64,000 bases of DNA from Alphaproteobacteria bacterium (GTDB taxonomy: Bacteria > Pseudomonadota > Alphaproteobacteria > SHNJ01). The position numbers and the translations under genes were made by a program. Positions 25,130-33,767 of this stretch are shown piece by piece. The stretch's first letter is position 1; each line of letters begins with the position of its first letter. The notes beneath the pieces are model-generated. The model was not told the DNA's origin. It did no database searches and was given only the letters and a program-made list of their open reading frames with translations. Location of the stretch: positions 1 through 64,000 of the forward strand of contig SHNJ01000031.1 of NCBI GenBank assembly GCA_004295055.1, written 5' to 3'.

Positions 25130-27673
25130 ATGCCACCGCTTGTTTTGCAGTCGATCGATGCCGGTAAAATCGATTCTGAAAGGTTGTCCGCTACGCATGC
25201 TTTTTTAAAGTCCGTGGTAGACAATTCTGCGATTGTAGAACTCTTGCAGCAGATATTTTCCAATTCTAAAAAACGCAATTTGGTGCAAGAAGATCAGGTT
25301 GCCAGATTATGCAGCGCGCCGCAAAGTCCTTTTGCGATAACCGGGAACTCCAAAACGCAAGCTTTGGTTTGGATGTCGTCAGTCAATACCAAGCCCATGA
25401 CCTTGATGACGTGGCATCGATTGCATGGGCGGCCTGGAATAGGGCGCTACTCTATTACAAACTTGGCGGCAAGGCTGATTGAACAAAGCATTATAACCGA
25501 TGCTTTAGCAGAGGCTTTTTCGATTCCACGAAAAACTCTTGCTTATTATCGCACGTTCGTCGGCGCTGGCCATAATTCTTTGACTGATAAATCCCAAACA
25601 AGCGAACTAACAACGGCATTTCCAAATAATGAGGTGTTGTTGCCGCGTGACACAGTTATTGAATCTCCTTTGGGTTCTGAGCCTACGCAGGCAGAAATTG
25701 AAGTATTAATACAAATTATGACTGGCCAGAAGGTATTTGATATAGGCGCGATAAATTCGCTTTACGCACGGTTGTTGAGTAAGCCAGGCAGCATGCCAGA
25801 AATTTTGAGCGGCGATATATCGCGGAATAAGTTTATAAGATTGATTCAAAAGAAACTGCCAAAAACCATAGGCGCAATAGCCGGCAATACGTCTATCGCC
25901 GCCGTGCAAAAGGCAATGATCGCCGACCTAAAACGTCAAACCGATTTAGAATCTCGCCGCGCAGTCCGGTCTGCGCAATTATCCGTTGCACCGCTAATGA
26001 CCCCCACGATTACACGCAATAAAAATCCGGCGCATAAAATTGGCGATCAGAATTTACTGGATTATGCCAAGGTCGTTCAAATTAGGTCAGAATTGGCGGA
26101 TCGCGTTCGCAAAAAACAAGCGGTGAAAATAAACTTGGTGAGCAGGATTAAACAACTTAAATCTTTAAACCACGCTATTGAAGCGAAGGCTGCTGAAATC
26201 GAACGAGATAAAAGACTTTATATTTGTGGCGCTGTGGACGTTGCGTTGCAACATATAGAAGCTTACCGGGCAGCGAACGGGCAGCAACCGTATGCGGCTA
26301 ATGATCAGGACATGTTCGATCCTTTTTCCTGGCGCGTGGAGCAAGGCCATATTCTTAGCGAAGGTTGCGTGTTTCAAATGATCAGCGGCATAGCTCTAAG
26401 GTCGGCGCCGGTTATAAATGCGATGCAGTTTATATATTTATGCCAAGCGGGGATTTTCAATCCAAACACTCCTCGTTCCGCCATACAACAATCGACATGG
26501 GAGTCCGATGTCACAACTGTTGCTCGATTATATTGGGAATGTTATAAGTGGGGCAAGGACAGCGGCGTAAATATAAGCGATATATGTGGCGTTACGGCGG
26601 CGCTGGAGCAAAGTTTACATCCTTCGGAAGAACCGCTGGTTCATCGTTTAATGCGTCCTTTGCCTAAACCTTGCACTATGCAGACCGCAATAGATGCTTT
26701 CATTAATCATCCATGTTTCCGGCAATTTGCCGTTGTTCCTGATATTGAAAAAATTAACGATGTATTGGTTCAAGTTGGAAAGGCCACAAAGGAGTGGTTG
26801 AAAGGACAAGGCGCACAAACTTTGTTTTCATGTGATAAAGAAGTAGAAAGTCGCATGCTGAGGCAACACAACAGCCATAACATAGACGGCGGTGTAGTGG
26901 TAAGGAAACTAACAGATATGCCTGGTAACCGCATAGTTTTAAATGCGGGTAGAATACCGGATTTCGCAAAAGACATGATTTATAGAAGAGATGCCACCAT
27001 TCGTACTATGTTGCGGCTTGCTGTCTGCATGTATGGATATGTGGATTTAAAAAATGGGATTAGCCCGAAATTACATGCCGCATTGTCAGGCTATCGTGCC
27101 AAAGGGCTAGACGGCTTCACGACAATGGATATGTTGTTGCTGCATTTGATGTTGGAACAGATAAACAAAGGAGATGATGCCCCATTCCTTAGCGTCTCAA
27201 TAAATGGGCGGCTGGAACGCCCTGTCAGTCTAACCGATATTAGGCGGGAATTGGATACGCCTGCTGCCAGAGCGGTTTTTCAAGGTTCGATTGTTTCGGT
27301 TGATAGTGTGACGCCGGAAAATATCTTGGCACAGCACGCAAAAATCCGGCGTGTTCTAGAAATAGGCTTGGCTCGCGAAAAAATATTGTGCCAAAGCATT
27401 GTGCGCGAAACTCCGCAGCCTACGGATGAAATAGAAGAAGCCCTGGCTAAACAAAAAGAATTACGCATGGCTTCGGCATATTTGGAAGTTAAGCGGTCGG
27501 ACACTGTTGCGGTGCATTATGAACTGGAGTCCACTAGCAAGCGTTTTGATATTATGGTTACGAGAGCCCAAGCTTTATTAAGAGAATTGGATCATTTTAC
27601 GAAAAGCCCAGTATTTAGGGTCTTGGGATGTCAATTTTTGTTGGATAGGCATGTACACAGCCGAGCAGCTTAA
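25130..27673 (+). CDS. Large hypothetical protein (847 residues)
   Basis: A long unbroken reading frame from the ATG at 25130 with only a weak ribosome site (AAGTGA). There is no signal peptide and no confident membrane segment. The N-terminal 330 residues are helical and mixed, with a possible helix-turn-helix-like stretch near 120 (ITDALAEAFSIPRKTLAYYR). A charged, coiled-coil-prone section is at about 318-365 (VRKKQAVKINLVSRIKQLKS). The C-terminal half has several Cys residues (CGAVDVALQHIEAYRAANG, ARLYWECYKWG, LAVCMYGYV) without zinc-finger spacing, and ends with another helical, charged region. I do not recognise any family. It lies downstream of metE, 62 bases away, but its different character suggests it is not part of that operon's function. 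Probably lineage-specific. Confidence 0.65.
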   Translation: MPPLVLQSIDAGKIDSERLSATHAFLKSVVDNSAIVELLQQIFSNSKKRNLVQEDQVARLCSAPQSPFAITGNSKTQALVWMSSVNTKPMTLMTWHRLHGRPGIGRYSITNLAARLIEQSIITDALAEAFSIPRKTLAYYRTFVGAGHNSLTDKSQTSELTTAFPNNEVLLPRDTVIESPLGSEPTQAEIEVLIQIMTGQKVFDIGAINSLYARLLSKPGSMPEILSGDISRNKFIRLIQKKLPKTIGAIAGNTSIAAVQKAMIADLKRQTDLESRRAVRSAQLSVAPLMTPTITRNKNPAHKIGDQNLLDYAKVVQIRSELADRVRKKQAVKINLVSRIKQLKSLNHAIEAKAAEIERDKRLYICGAVDVALQHIEAYRAANGQQPYAANDQDMFDPFSWRVEQGHILSEGCVFQMISGIALRSAPVINAMQFIYLCQAGIFNPNTPRSAIQQSTWESDVTTVARLYWECYKWGKDSGVNISDICGVTAALEQSLHPSEEPLVHRLMRPLPKPCTMQTAIDAFINHPCFRQFAVVPDIEKINDVLVQVGKATKEWLKGQGAQTLFSCDKEVESRMLRQHNSHNIDGGVVVRKLTDMPGNRIVLNAGRIPDFAKDMIYRRDATIRTMLRLAVCMYGYVDLKNGISPKLHAALSGYRAKGLDGFTTMDMLLLHLMLEQINKGDDAPFLSVSINGRLERPVSLTDIRRELDTPAARAVFQGSIVSVDSVTPENILAQHAKIRRVLEIGLAREKILCQSIVRETPQPTDEIEEALAKQKELRMASAYLEVKRSDTVAVHYELESTSKRFDIMVTRAQALLRELDHFTKSPVFRVLGCQFLLDRHVHSRAA

Positions 27674-27760
27674 TTAAAAGAACTCATTGAGAATTGATAA
27701 ATTTTGTGATAGGATGCAAGCAACGGTGGAGTTATTAACTAATAAAATAAGGAAATTTGC

Positions 27761-27916
27761 ATGGTTATTGATAATTTTACTTCGTATGACTTGCAGTTGA
27801 TGATTTCGGATAAGGCTTTGGGCTTTTTCCGCGCCCCACAGGTCAGCCAGCCAGTGAACGTTGCCAACGACAATAACGAACGAAACACCGTCGAAGACGC
27901 TAAGAAAATTAGCTAA
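27761..27916 (+). CDS. Small hypothetical protein (51 residues)
   Basis: A short ORF from the ATG at 27761, with AAGGAAA 5 bases upstream, ending TAA at 27916. The product starts MVIDNFTSYDLQLMISDKAL and has a polar Asn/Asp-rich tail (VNVANDNNERNTVEDAKKIS). No hydrophobic segment. It sits between two larger hypothetical genes on the same strand. The good ribosome site and a hydrophobic-then-polar composition favour a real gene; an overlapping minus-strand ORF of 93 residues lacks such support. Confidence 0.45.
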   Translation: MVIDNFTSYDLQLMISDKALGFFRAPQVSQPVNVANDNNERNTVEDAKKIS

Positions 27917-27960
27917 GCCCGGCTTGATACCGCCCCACCCATGGCCTATTATCAAGGCCC

Positions 27961-28515
27961 ATGGTTGCCCTGTTTACCCCTAAATCTGCTGCTTCTGCCC
28001 GATCTGGCGTGTTTTGGCACCCCAAGACGGGCCGTTACGCGTCTTCCCGGCCTGGATTCCGGGTTATCCTGCCTGAACAAACACGGGCCATGGATGAAAC
28101 CGAATCCAAACCGTTAAAACGGTCTGCGCCCATCAACCCCGCCGCCGTGGCAGCCGCAGCCGCCAGTACCAGCGCGCAGCGCATGGATCGTCCCGATCCA
28201 CAGCAAGGGCCGTACGCCATAAATAATTACCGTCGCCGTTACACCGCCGAACGCGCCGCCGAATTGACCGAAGGCCCGGCCCCCGTGCAAACTTATGAAT
28301 ACGAGCAGATTGTTGTCGCAGACCAGGTTGACCGCCCATTGCGTTTTCAACGCGAAGAACACCGCGAGGCTTGGCACACGGGGCGTTTAAGATTGGCGGA
28401 TGGCCGCGAGGTTGCCGTTAGCCGCCGGGAGTTATCCCGCGATCATTTTCACAAGGAATTGGCAGTGAATGTCATTCACCTGGCGCGGCAACGCACGACG
28501 CGTATGGCGGCCTAA
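27961..28515 (+). CDS. Hypothetical protein, Ala/Arg-rich
   Basis: A 184-residue soluble protein with an Ala-rich section (NPAAVAAAAASTSAQRM, about 59-75) and an Arg-rich second half (INNYRRRYTAERAAELTEGP, RELSRDHFHKELAVNVIHLA). The ribosome site before the ATG at 27961 is weak (AAGG), and in-frame Met codons downstream leave the start open. No family recognised. Basic and probably cytoplasmic; the composition would suit a nucleic-acid-associated protein, but I see no defining motif. Its higher GC than the 847-residue gene upstream is noticeable. Confidence 0.5.
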   Translation: MVALFTPKSAASARSGVFWHPKTGRYASSRPGFRVILPEQTRAMDETESKPLKRSAPINPAAVAAAAASTSAQRMDRPDPQQGPYAINNYRRRYTAERAAELTEGPAPVQTYEYEQIVVADQVDRPLRFQREEHREAWHTGRLRLADGREVAVSRRELSRDHFHKELAVNVIHLARQRTTRMAA

Positions 28516-28535
28516 TTATTTAAATAGATGGGGTT

Positions 28536-28862
28536 TTAAGCGACGCGGCGGTTTTGCGCGGCTTCGAATACGGCGCGGCGGGCATGCGGCGTTCGGATGA
28601 TATGGCAATAAGTGGCTGGTTTTGGCGCAGGCTGGCCCAATTCAACCGTTTCAAATGTTCCTGGGTAAATAGTCGCTGGCGGTTTGGAAGATTCTCTCTT
28701 TGCAGGCAAACCCGCCCGTGAATCCGGCATCTCTTGTTTTGTTCCATTTTCATTCATCGTAGACGCAAAAGTAGCCTCTACCCTCGCAGGAAGGGTAACG
28801 GGTGCCCTTGGGCCAAAGCCGGCGGCCACATTGCGGTAACAAGAGGTAACGAAATCAAACAT
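28536..28862 (-). CDS. Hypothetical protein
   Basis: A 108-residue reading frame from the ATG at 28862 (an in-frame TTG at 28880 adds six residues). No ribosome site is visible. The middle part is Pro/Lys/Glu-rich and looks disordered (KQEMPDSRAGLPAKRESSKP), and the end is basic (TPHARRAVFEAAQNRRVA). It converges with the 27961 gene, with stops 20 bases apart, and is divergent from uvrD. No family recognised; a real gene is only moderately supported. Confidence 0.4.
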   Translation of the reverse strand: MFDFVTSCYRNVAAGFGPRAPVTLPARVEATFASTMNENGTKQEMPDSRAGLPAKRESSKPPATIYPGTFETVELGQPAPKPATYCHIIRTPHARRAVFEAAQNRRVA

Positions 28863-28952
28863 GCGGATAATATATCGCAAAATCAGGCATTTTTCAAGGG
28901 TTACTGGGGAAAGTTCTTGCTTTGTTTCCGGCGTAAAATAGCTTAGAAATCA

Positions 28953-31187
28953 ATGATGCATAGCAATTTAGCGGTCGCGGTACCCCATACCCCTTATTTG
29001 GATCTTTTAAACCCCTCGCAACGCGCGGCGGTAGAGGCGGTGGATGGGCCTATCTTGGTATTGGCGGGGGCAGGCACCGGTAAAACCCGCGTTTTAACCA
29101 CTCGTTTGGCGCATATTATGGCGCTGGGCAAGGCGCGATCGTTCAATATTCTGGCGGTGACGTTTACCAACAAGGCCGCGCGCGAAATGACCGAACGTGT
29201 TTCGCATTTGATCGGCCCACAAGCCGAGGGACTTTGGCTTGGCACATTCCATTCTCTCGCCGCGAAAATTCTGCGCCGTCATGCGGATCTGGTTGGGTTA
29301 AAGCAGAATTTCACCATTCTGGACGCGGACGATCAATTGCGCCTGTTGAAACAGGTAATCAAGGACGAAAATATTGCCGAGGATAACGCGCCAGCCAAAA
29401 TGCTGATCGCGATCATTCAGCGTTGGAAGGACAAAGGCTTAACGCCGGATAAAATTTCCAATGCCGAGGCCGGCGATTTGGCGGGCGGCAGAATGGCGCA
29501 AATTTACCGCGCCTATCAGCAACGGTTGGTTGCGCTGAACGCCGCCGATTTCGGCGATTTATTATTGTACAATTTGCAAATTTTCCAAAAACATCCCGCA
29601 GTATTGCAGCAATATCAAAATCTGTTCCGCTATATCCTGGTCGATGAATATCAGGATACCAACGTCGCGCAATATTTGTGGCTGCGTTTATTGGCGCAAT
29701 TGCATCAGAATATTTGCTGTGTCGGCGATGACGATCAATCGATTTATTCCTGGCGCGGCGCCGAAGTTGGCAATATTCTGAAATTCGACAAAGATTTTGC
29801 CGACGCAAAAATTATCCGCCTGGAACAAAATTACCGGTCTACCGGAAATATTCTTGCTGCCGCCAGCGCGGTGATTGCCAATAACGAAGAACGCCATGGC
29901 AAGACTTTATGGACCGATGCGGATGCCGGCGATTTGATCAAGGTGCGCAGTTGTTATGACGGTGAGGACGAGGCGCGTTTTGTCGGCGATGAAATCGAAT
30001 CGGGCCAGCGCGCCGGAATTTCATTATCGCAAATGGCGGTGCTGGTTCGCGCCGGTTTTCAAACCCGCGAGTTCGAGGAACGATTGATCCAATTGGGCGT
30101 TCCGTACAAGGTTGTGGGGGGATTGCGTTTCTATGAACGCGCCGAAATCCGCGATGCGATTGCGTATTTGCGCCTGATCGTATCGCCATCGGACGATTTG
30201 GCGTTTGAACGGATAGTGAATACGCCGCGCCGGGGCATTGGCGAGGCCAGCGTACAGATTTTGCATCAATATGCCCGCGCGCATGGAATCAGCTTGTTTG
30301 AATCGACGTTGCGATTGATCGAGACGGACGAAATTCGCGGCGCGGCCCGCAAGGGGTTGCGTGAATTTGTCGCCAATATCATGCGTTGGGCGAAAGACGC
30401 GCAAGCCAAACCGCATCCGGAATTGGCGCAAATTGTGCTCGAAGAATCCGGGTATACATTGATGTTGCAAAACGACAAATCGATCGAAGCGCCGGGACGG
30501 CTGGACAATTTAAAAGAATTGATCAACGCGATGGCGGAATATGAAAACCTGGTCGGGTTTTTGGAACATGTCAGTTTGGTGATGGATAATAACGACGATA
30601 ATTCCGTTGAAATGGTATCGTTGATGACCCTGCACGGCGCCAAAGGATTGGAATTCGATTATGTGTTTCTGCCCGGCTGGGAAGAAGGCATTTTTCCAAG
30701 CCAGAAATCCATGGATGAAGGCGGCGCGGCAGGATTGGAAGAAGAACGCAGATTGGCTTATGTTGGTTTAACGCGCGCGCGCAAAAAAGCGTTCATCTCA
30801 TTTGCCCATTCGCGCCGCGTGTACAATCAATGGCAAAATAATATGCAAAGCCGTTTCATCGGCGAAATTCCACAGCAGCATATCGATTTCATCGAAGGAT
30901 CTTCCCGGCAATATGGCGGCGGATTTGGCGGTTATGCGCCGCGCGGCCGGGCAGGGGATTACGATTGGGATTCCTATCGCGGTGGCCGCGCGGGTATGAT
31001 CGATGTCACGCCGCGCCGGATCGAATCCAGCATGCAATCCGAATCCGGATTTTCGGTTGGCAAACGCGTGTTCCACCAAAAATTCGGATACGGCAAAATT
31101 GTCGCCGTCGATCACGACAAATTGGAAATCGATTTCGAAAAAGCCGGCCGCAAAAAAGTGGTCGAGAGCTTTGTGACTGCCGTATAA
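28953..31187 (+). CDS. uvrD: UvrD/PcrA-type DNA helicase
   Basis: A 744-residue superfamily 1A 3'-5' helicase for nucleotide-excision and mismatch repair. All motifs are visible: LNPSQRAAVEAVDGPILVLA, Walker A AGAGTGKT, VTFTNKAAREM, LVDEYQDTN (motif II), GDDDQSIYSWRGA (III), LEQNYRSTGNIL (IV), LMTLHGAKGLEFDYVFLPG (V), and RLAYVGLTRARK (VI). The C-terminus carries a small Tudor-like domain (GKRVFHQKFGYGKIVAVD), as in PcrA/UvrD proteins that bind RNA polymerase. The ATG at 28953 is followed by a second ATG; either could be the start. Confidence 0.96.
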   Translation: MMHSNLAVAVPHTPYLDLLNPSQRAAVEAVDGPILVLAGAGTGKTRVLTTRLAHIMALGKARSFNILAVTFTNKAAREMTERVSHLIGPQAEGLWLGTFHSLAAKILRRHADLVGLKQNFTILDADDQLRLLKQVIKDENIAEDNAPAKMLIAIIQRWKDKGLTPDKISNAEAGDLAGGRMAQIYRAYQQRLVALNAADFGDLLLYNLQIFQKHPAVLQQYQNLFRYILVDEYQDTNVAQYLWLRLLAQLHQNICCVGDDDQSIYSWRGAEVGNILKFDKDFADAKIIRLEQNYRSTGNILAAASAVIANNEERHGKTLWTDADAGDLIKVRSCYDGEDEARFVGDEIESGQRAGISLSQMAVLVRAGFQTREFEERLIQLGVPYKVVGGLRFYERAEIRDAIAYLRLIVSPSDDLAFERIVNTPRRGIGEASVQILHQYARAHGISLFESTLRLIETDEIRGAARKGLREFVANIMRWAKDAQAKPHPELAQIVLEESGYTLMLQNDKSIEAPGRLDNLKELINAMAEYENLVGFLEHVSLVMDNNDDNSVEMVSLMTLHGAKGLEFDYVFLPGWEEGIFPSQKSMDEGGAAGLEEERRLAYVGLTRARKKAFISFAHSRRVYNQWQNNMQSRFIGEIPQQHIDFIEGSSRQYGGGFGGYAPRGRAGDYDWDSYRGGRAGMIDVTPRRIESSMQSESGFSVGKRVFHQKFGYGKIVAVDHDKLEIDFEKAGRKKVVESFVTAV

Positions 31188-31207
31188 AATTGTAACAAAA
31201 CTATCAT

Positions 31208-31236
31208 TTGACCTATATATAACTATTCCGTAAAAG
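31208..31236 (+). promoter_or_regulatory. Candidate sigma-70 promoter for the 31262 gene
   Basis: TTGACC (31208-31213), a 17-base AT-rich spacer and TAAAAG (31231-31236). It lies 26 bases before the ATG. Four of six bases match in the -10. Confidence 0.4.
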
Positions 31237-31261
31237 GTTTCTTTACAGGATATGGTTATAG

Positions 31262-31903
31262 ATGGGCCCTAATAGTTGGAGATATAAATTACTTTCCACC
31301 ACGGCACTAACCCGCCGGTGGCGCGATGACCCGATGAAACTGGCGGGCGATCTTTATTTGGCGGGTAATAGTATTTTGTTGGCCCGGGGTGGAGTTGCCT
31401 TGAACGCATACGATATTGTCGCTGCCGCTTTATTTTTTGGTGCGGCCGGATTATTTGCCGTGGCTGGCAATGATAAATTTTTGGCACGTTTGGCTATGGG
31501 ATGTGGAACAGCAGCAATGGGAACATTGTGGGTTGGCACCAAAGTTTTGGCAAAAGAAGGCGCTGATTCAATAATGGATCAAATTGGTAAGGGTATTTAT
31601 ATATTCAGTCAATTATTCGGCATTTTTGCCCCTGGATATACGCCTTCAGAAGAACATCGCAAAGCGGTGATCAAATTACGCGATGCAATTTTTGCAAAAC
31701 CGTTACGCACAGTGGGGGCATTGGCATTAATATCAAAATTGCCAATGTTTGTTGCCACTGTTGAAAACCTAAAACCGCCAGAGCAACGACTTGGCGCCGC
31801 AGCGTTTTTATGTGTCCTGGCCGCATGGATTGCTGCAGATGTGGCTACTTTGTGTGCAGGGCAATTACGTAATCGTACGGCTTTGATGCGCGGCAGCCGA
31901 TAA
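31262..31903 (+). CDS. Hypothetical multi-pass membrane protein
   Basis: A 213-residue protein with about four hydrophobic segments: around 45-67 (ALNAYDIVAAALFFGAAGLF), 75-95 (ARLAMGCGTAAMGTLWVGTK), 110-125 (IYIFSQLFGIFAP, weak) and 150-200 (VGALALISKLPMFVATV, then GAAAFLCVLAAWIAADVATL). The N-terminus is charged (RRWRDDPMKLAGDL) and there is no cleavable signal. The C-terminus is basic (RNRTALMRGSR). No family recognised; it resembles small inner-membrane proteins of unknown function. It converges with the methyltransferase gene on the other strand. Confidence 0.6.
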   Translation: MGPNSWRYKLLSTTALTRRWRDDPMKLAGDLYLAGNSILLARGGVALNAYDIVAAALFFGAAGLFAVAGNDKFLARLAMGCGTAAMGTLWVGTKVLAKEGADSIMDQIGKGIYIFSQLFGIFAPGYTPSEEHRKAVIKLRDAIFAKPLRTVGALALISKLPMFVATVENLKPPEQRLGAAAFLCVLAAWIAADVATLCAGQLRNRTALMRGSR

Positions 31904-31913
31904 ATAAGATAGT

Positions 31914-32675
31914 TTAATTTCTTAGCCGGCCTTCCGCTTCCAATCGTCTTAACATACTATGTGGATCGCGCGGATCAGATCCATCCAGTTTAATCGCCGT
32001 CAGCATAAAAAATGGTGCTGTGACGCTGGCTTTTCTGCCGGCGGATGGCTTATCGTCAATAGGAACCAGATTTTCTGGATAAAATCCAACTTCTGTTAAA
32101 ATTTGACGCAGGGTGCCCAGTGACCAATAACGTTCCCCATCTAGATCAACCACTTTTTCGCCTTTACCGTTGAAAATGCGGCCTGTATAAGCATCCCCAT
32201 CTGCTAAATCCCGATCTTTTGGCCAATCATATTCGCATGATGCGTGTGGTTCGGATAAATTTGCTTTGTTCGGGTGTGCTCCAATCATGAGCAAATTGCC
32301 GCCATGCAGTAAATGATTGCCAACTTGGGTAAGTAATGTTCTTAATTCTCCGACATTTGCTGCGCATTGATGGACAAAACTTAATAAGCCCAAACCGTAT
32401 TTTTCACGCGGCAATTCCGAATGGCTTTGAACAATTCGTGGTGTGAATCCTGAAATTGATGGCAAATGGGTGGCGGCCTGAGCAATGGTTGAACGGGATG
32501 CTGCCACCATGGCTTCGGCAGTATCGATACCATCAGTTGGTATGCCTTCGCGCAACATGGCGATACCTAATGTGAAAAATCCACAACCGAAATCGACCGC
32601 GCCTAATGTTGGGCAGAACGATCCCATAGCTCGCAAGGCACGAATTTCCGCGATTAAAGGCGGTTGTAAGATCAC
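31914..32675 (-). CDS. SAM-dependent methyltransferase (class I), N-terminus uncertain
   Basis: A class I methyltransferase fold: motif I VDFGCGFFTLGIAML (about 28-42 from the GTG at 32675), GIDTAEAMVAASRS, GLGLLSFVHQCAANVGELR, GNHLLHGGNLLMIGAHPN, and a later TEVGFYPENLVPI. Substrate unknown. The GTG at 32675 has no ribosome site, and the frame stays open and protein-like for 34 codons upstream (TETKQDWNATARQWGDIVGF is a typical N-terminus of such enzymes) to 32777, without ATG, GTG or TTG. An ATG at 32773 with a GAGAGAG site is one base out of frame. So either a rare ATA start at 32777 or a one-base frameshift is likely. Confidence 0.75.
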   Translation of the reverse strand: MILQPPLIAEIRALRAMGSFCPTLGAVDFGCGFFTLGIAMLREGIPTDGIDTAEAMVAASRSTIAQAATHLPSISGFTPRIVQSHSELPREKYGLGLLSFVHQCAANVGELRTLLTQVGNHLLHGGNLLMIGAHPNKANLSEPHASCEYDWPKDRDLADGDAYTGRIFNGKGEKVVDLDGERYWSLGTLRQILTEVGFYPENLVPIDDKPSAGRKASVTAPFFMLTAIKLDGSDPRDPHSMLRRLEAEGRLRN

Positions 32676-32883
32676 TTCTTTCTCAAATCCTACAATATCG
32701 CCCCATTGCCTGGCCGTTGCGTTCCAATCTTGTTTGGTTTCTGTGCAAGTAATGGAGTGGCGGCTAGTGTCATTTATTTTCTCTCTCTATGTTATTTTTA
32801 AAGCTGTTTGCTTTTAGGCACTTTTTTCCGTAGAGTAAAATTAAGATTTAGTTACAAATATATTTCTGTTTTGAGTCAGTTTC

Positions 32884-33759
32884 ATGTACCAACTTTCCAT
32901 CAAACTCGATCAACAGCACGCCTTTATTGCCGAAGAAATTTTGGCGGATATGGCGCTCGCCGTAACTTGGTTCGAAGAACCGGGGCAGCAGACCGCATCG
33001 GCCGAAGAATTCGCGCAGCGTTGGCAATTGGATGCGATTTTCGCGGCTAAACCGGATTTGAATACGATTAAAAAAATGCTGCGTGGTGTGGGATGTAAAT
33101 GGCGGTCGATCAATTTGAAAAAAATGCCGCAAACCGACTGGCTCAAAAAAAATCAGGAATCTTTCGCGCCCATCCGCGCCGGACGGTTTTATGTGCATCC
33201 CAGCGACAAACCAAAATTGCCGCCCTCAATCCAGCCGATTGTAATCGACGCCGCAACCGCGTTCGGCACCGGCCAGCATTCCAGTACTTGGGGCTGTTTG
33301 ATCGTGATCGACCGTCTGGCGCGGACGCATAAATTTTCCAATATTTGCGATATGGGTTGCGGCACCGCGATTTTGGCAATGGCCGCCGCGCGGATTTTCC
33401 CATGGGCGCGCAACTTGGCGGTCGATATCGATCCCGAAGCGGCGCGGGTGGCAAAAATCAACTTGCGATGCAATAAACTGCATGGCCGGATTCAGGCCGG
33501 CGTGTCCAAGGGTTTCAAACCGGCGATTGCGCGCAATCGGGGCCAGTACGATTTGGTTTTGGCCAATATCCTCGCGAAACCGCTATCCTTGATGGCGCGG
33601 GATATGCGTGGCACCGTAAAAAAAGGCGGCTTTGTGGTGCTGTCCGGCCTTTTGGCCAATCAGGAACCAAAAGTCGCGATGGCCTACCGGCAACAGAGTA
33701 TGCGATTCTGCGGCCGCATTACCCGCGATGGCTGGCACACATTGGTTTTCCAAGCCTAA
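32884..33759 (+). CDS. prmA: Ribosomal protein L11 methyltransferase PrmA
   Basis: Trimethylates ribosomal protein L11. At 291 residues it has normal length. The C-terminal half is a Rossmann methyltransferase: FYVHPSDKP, the PrmA-specific DAATAFGTGQHSSTWGCL (about 122-139), motif I CDMGCGTAILAMAAAR, LAVDIDPEAARVAKINLRCN, and LVLANILAKPLSLMA (the NxLA block). The N-terminal ferredoxin-like domain is divergent, as usual. It is followed 8 bases later by the M24 aminopeptidase gene, probably one operon; prmA next to a pepP-type gene is common in alphaproteobacteria. Confidence 0.95.
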   Translation: MYQLSIKLDQQHAFIAEEILADMALAVTWFEEPGQQTASAEEFAQRWQLDAIFAAKPDLNTIKKMLRGVGCKWRSINLKKMPQTDWLKKNQESFAPIRAGRFYVHPSDKPKLPPSIQPIVIDAATAFGTGQHSSTWGCLIVIDRLARTHKFSNICDMGCGTAILAMAAARIFPWARNLAVDIDPEAARVAKINLRCNKLHGRIQAGVSKGFKPAIARNRGQYDLVLANILAKPLSLMARDMRGTVKKGGFVVLSGLLANQEPKVAMAYRQQSMRFCGRITRDGWHTLVFQA

Positions 33760-33767
33760 ATTGAAAC

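Noticed and set aside
27674-27955. Minus-strand frame of 93 codons
   Set aside because: Overlaps the better supported 51-residue plus-strand gene and lacks a ribosome site.
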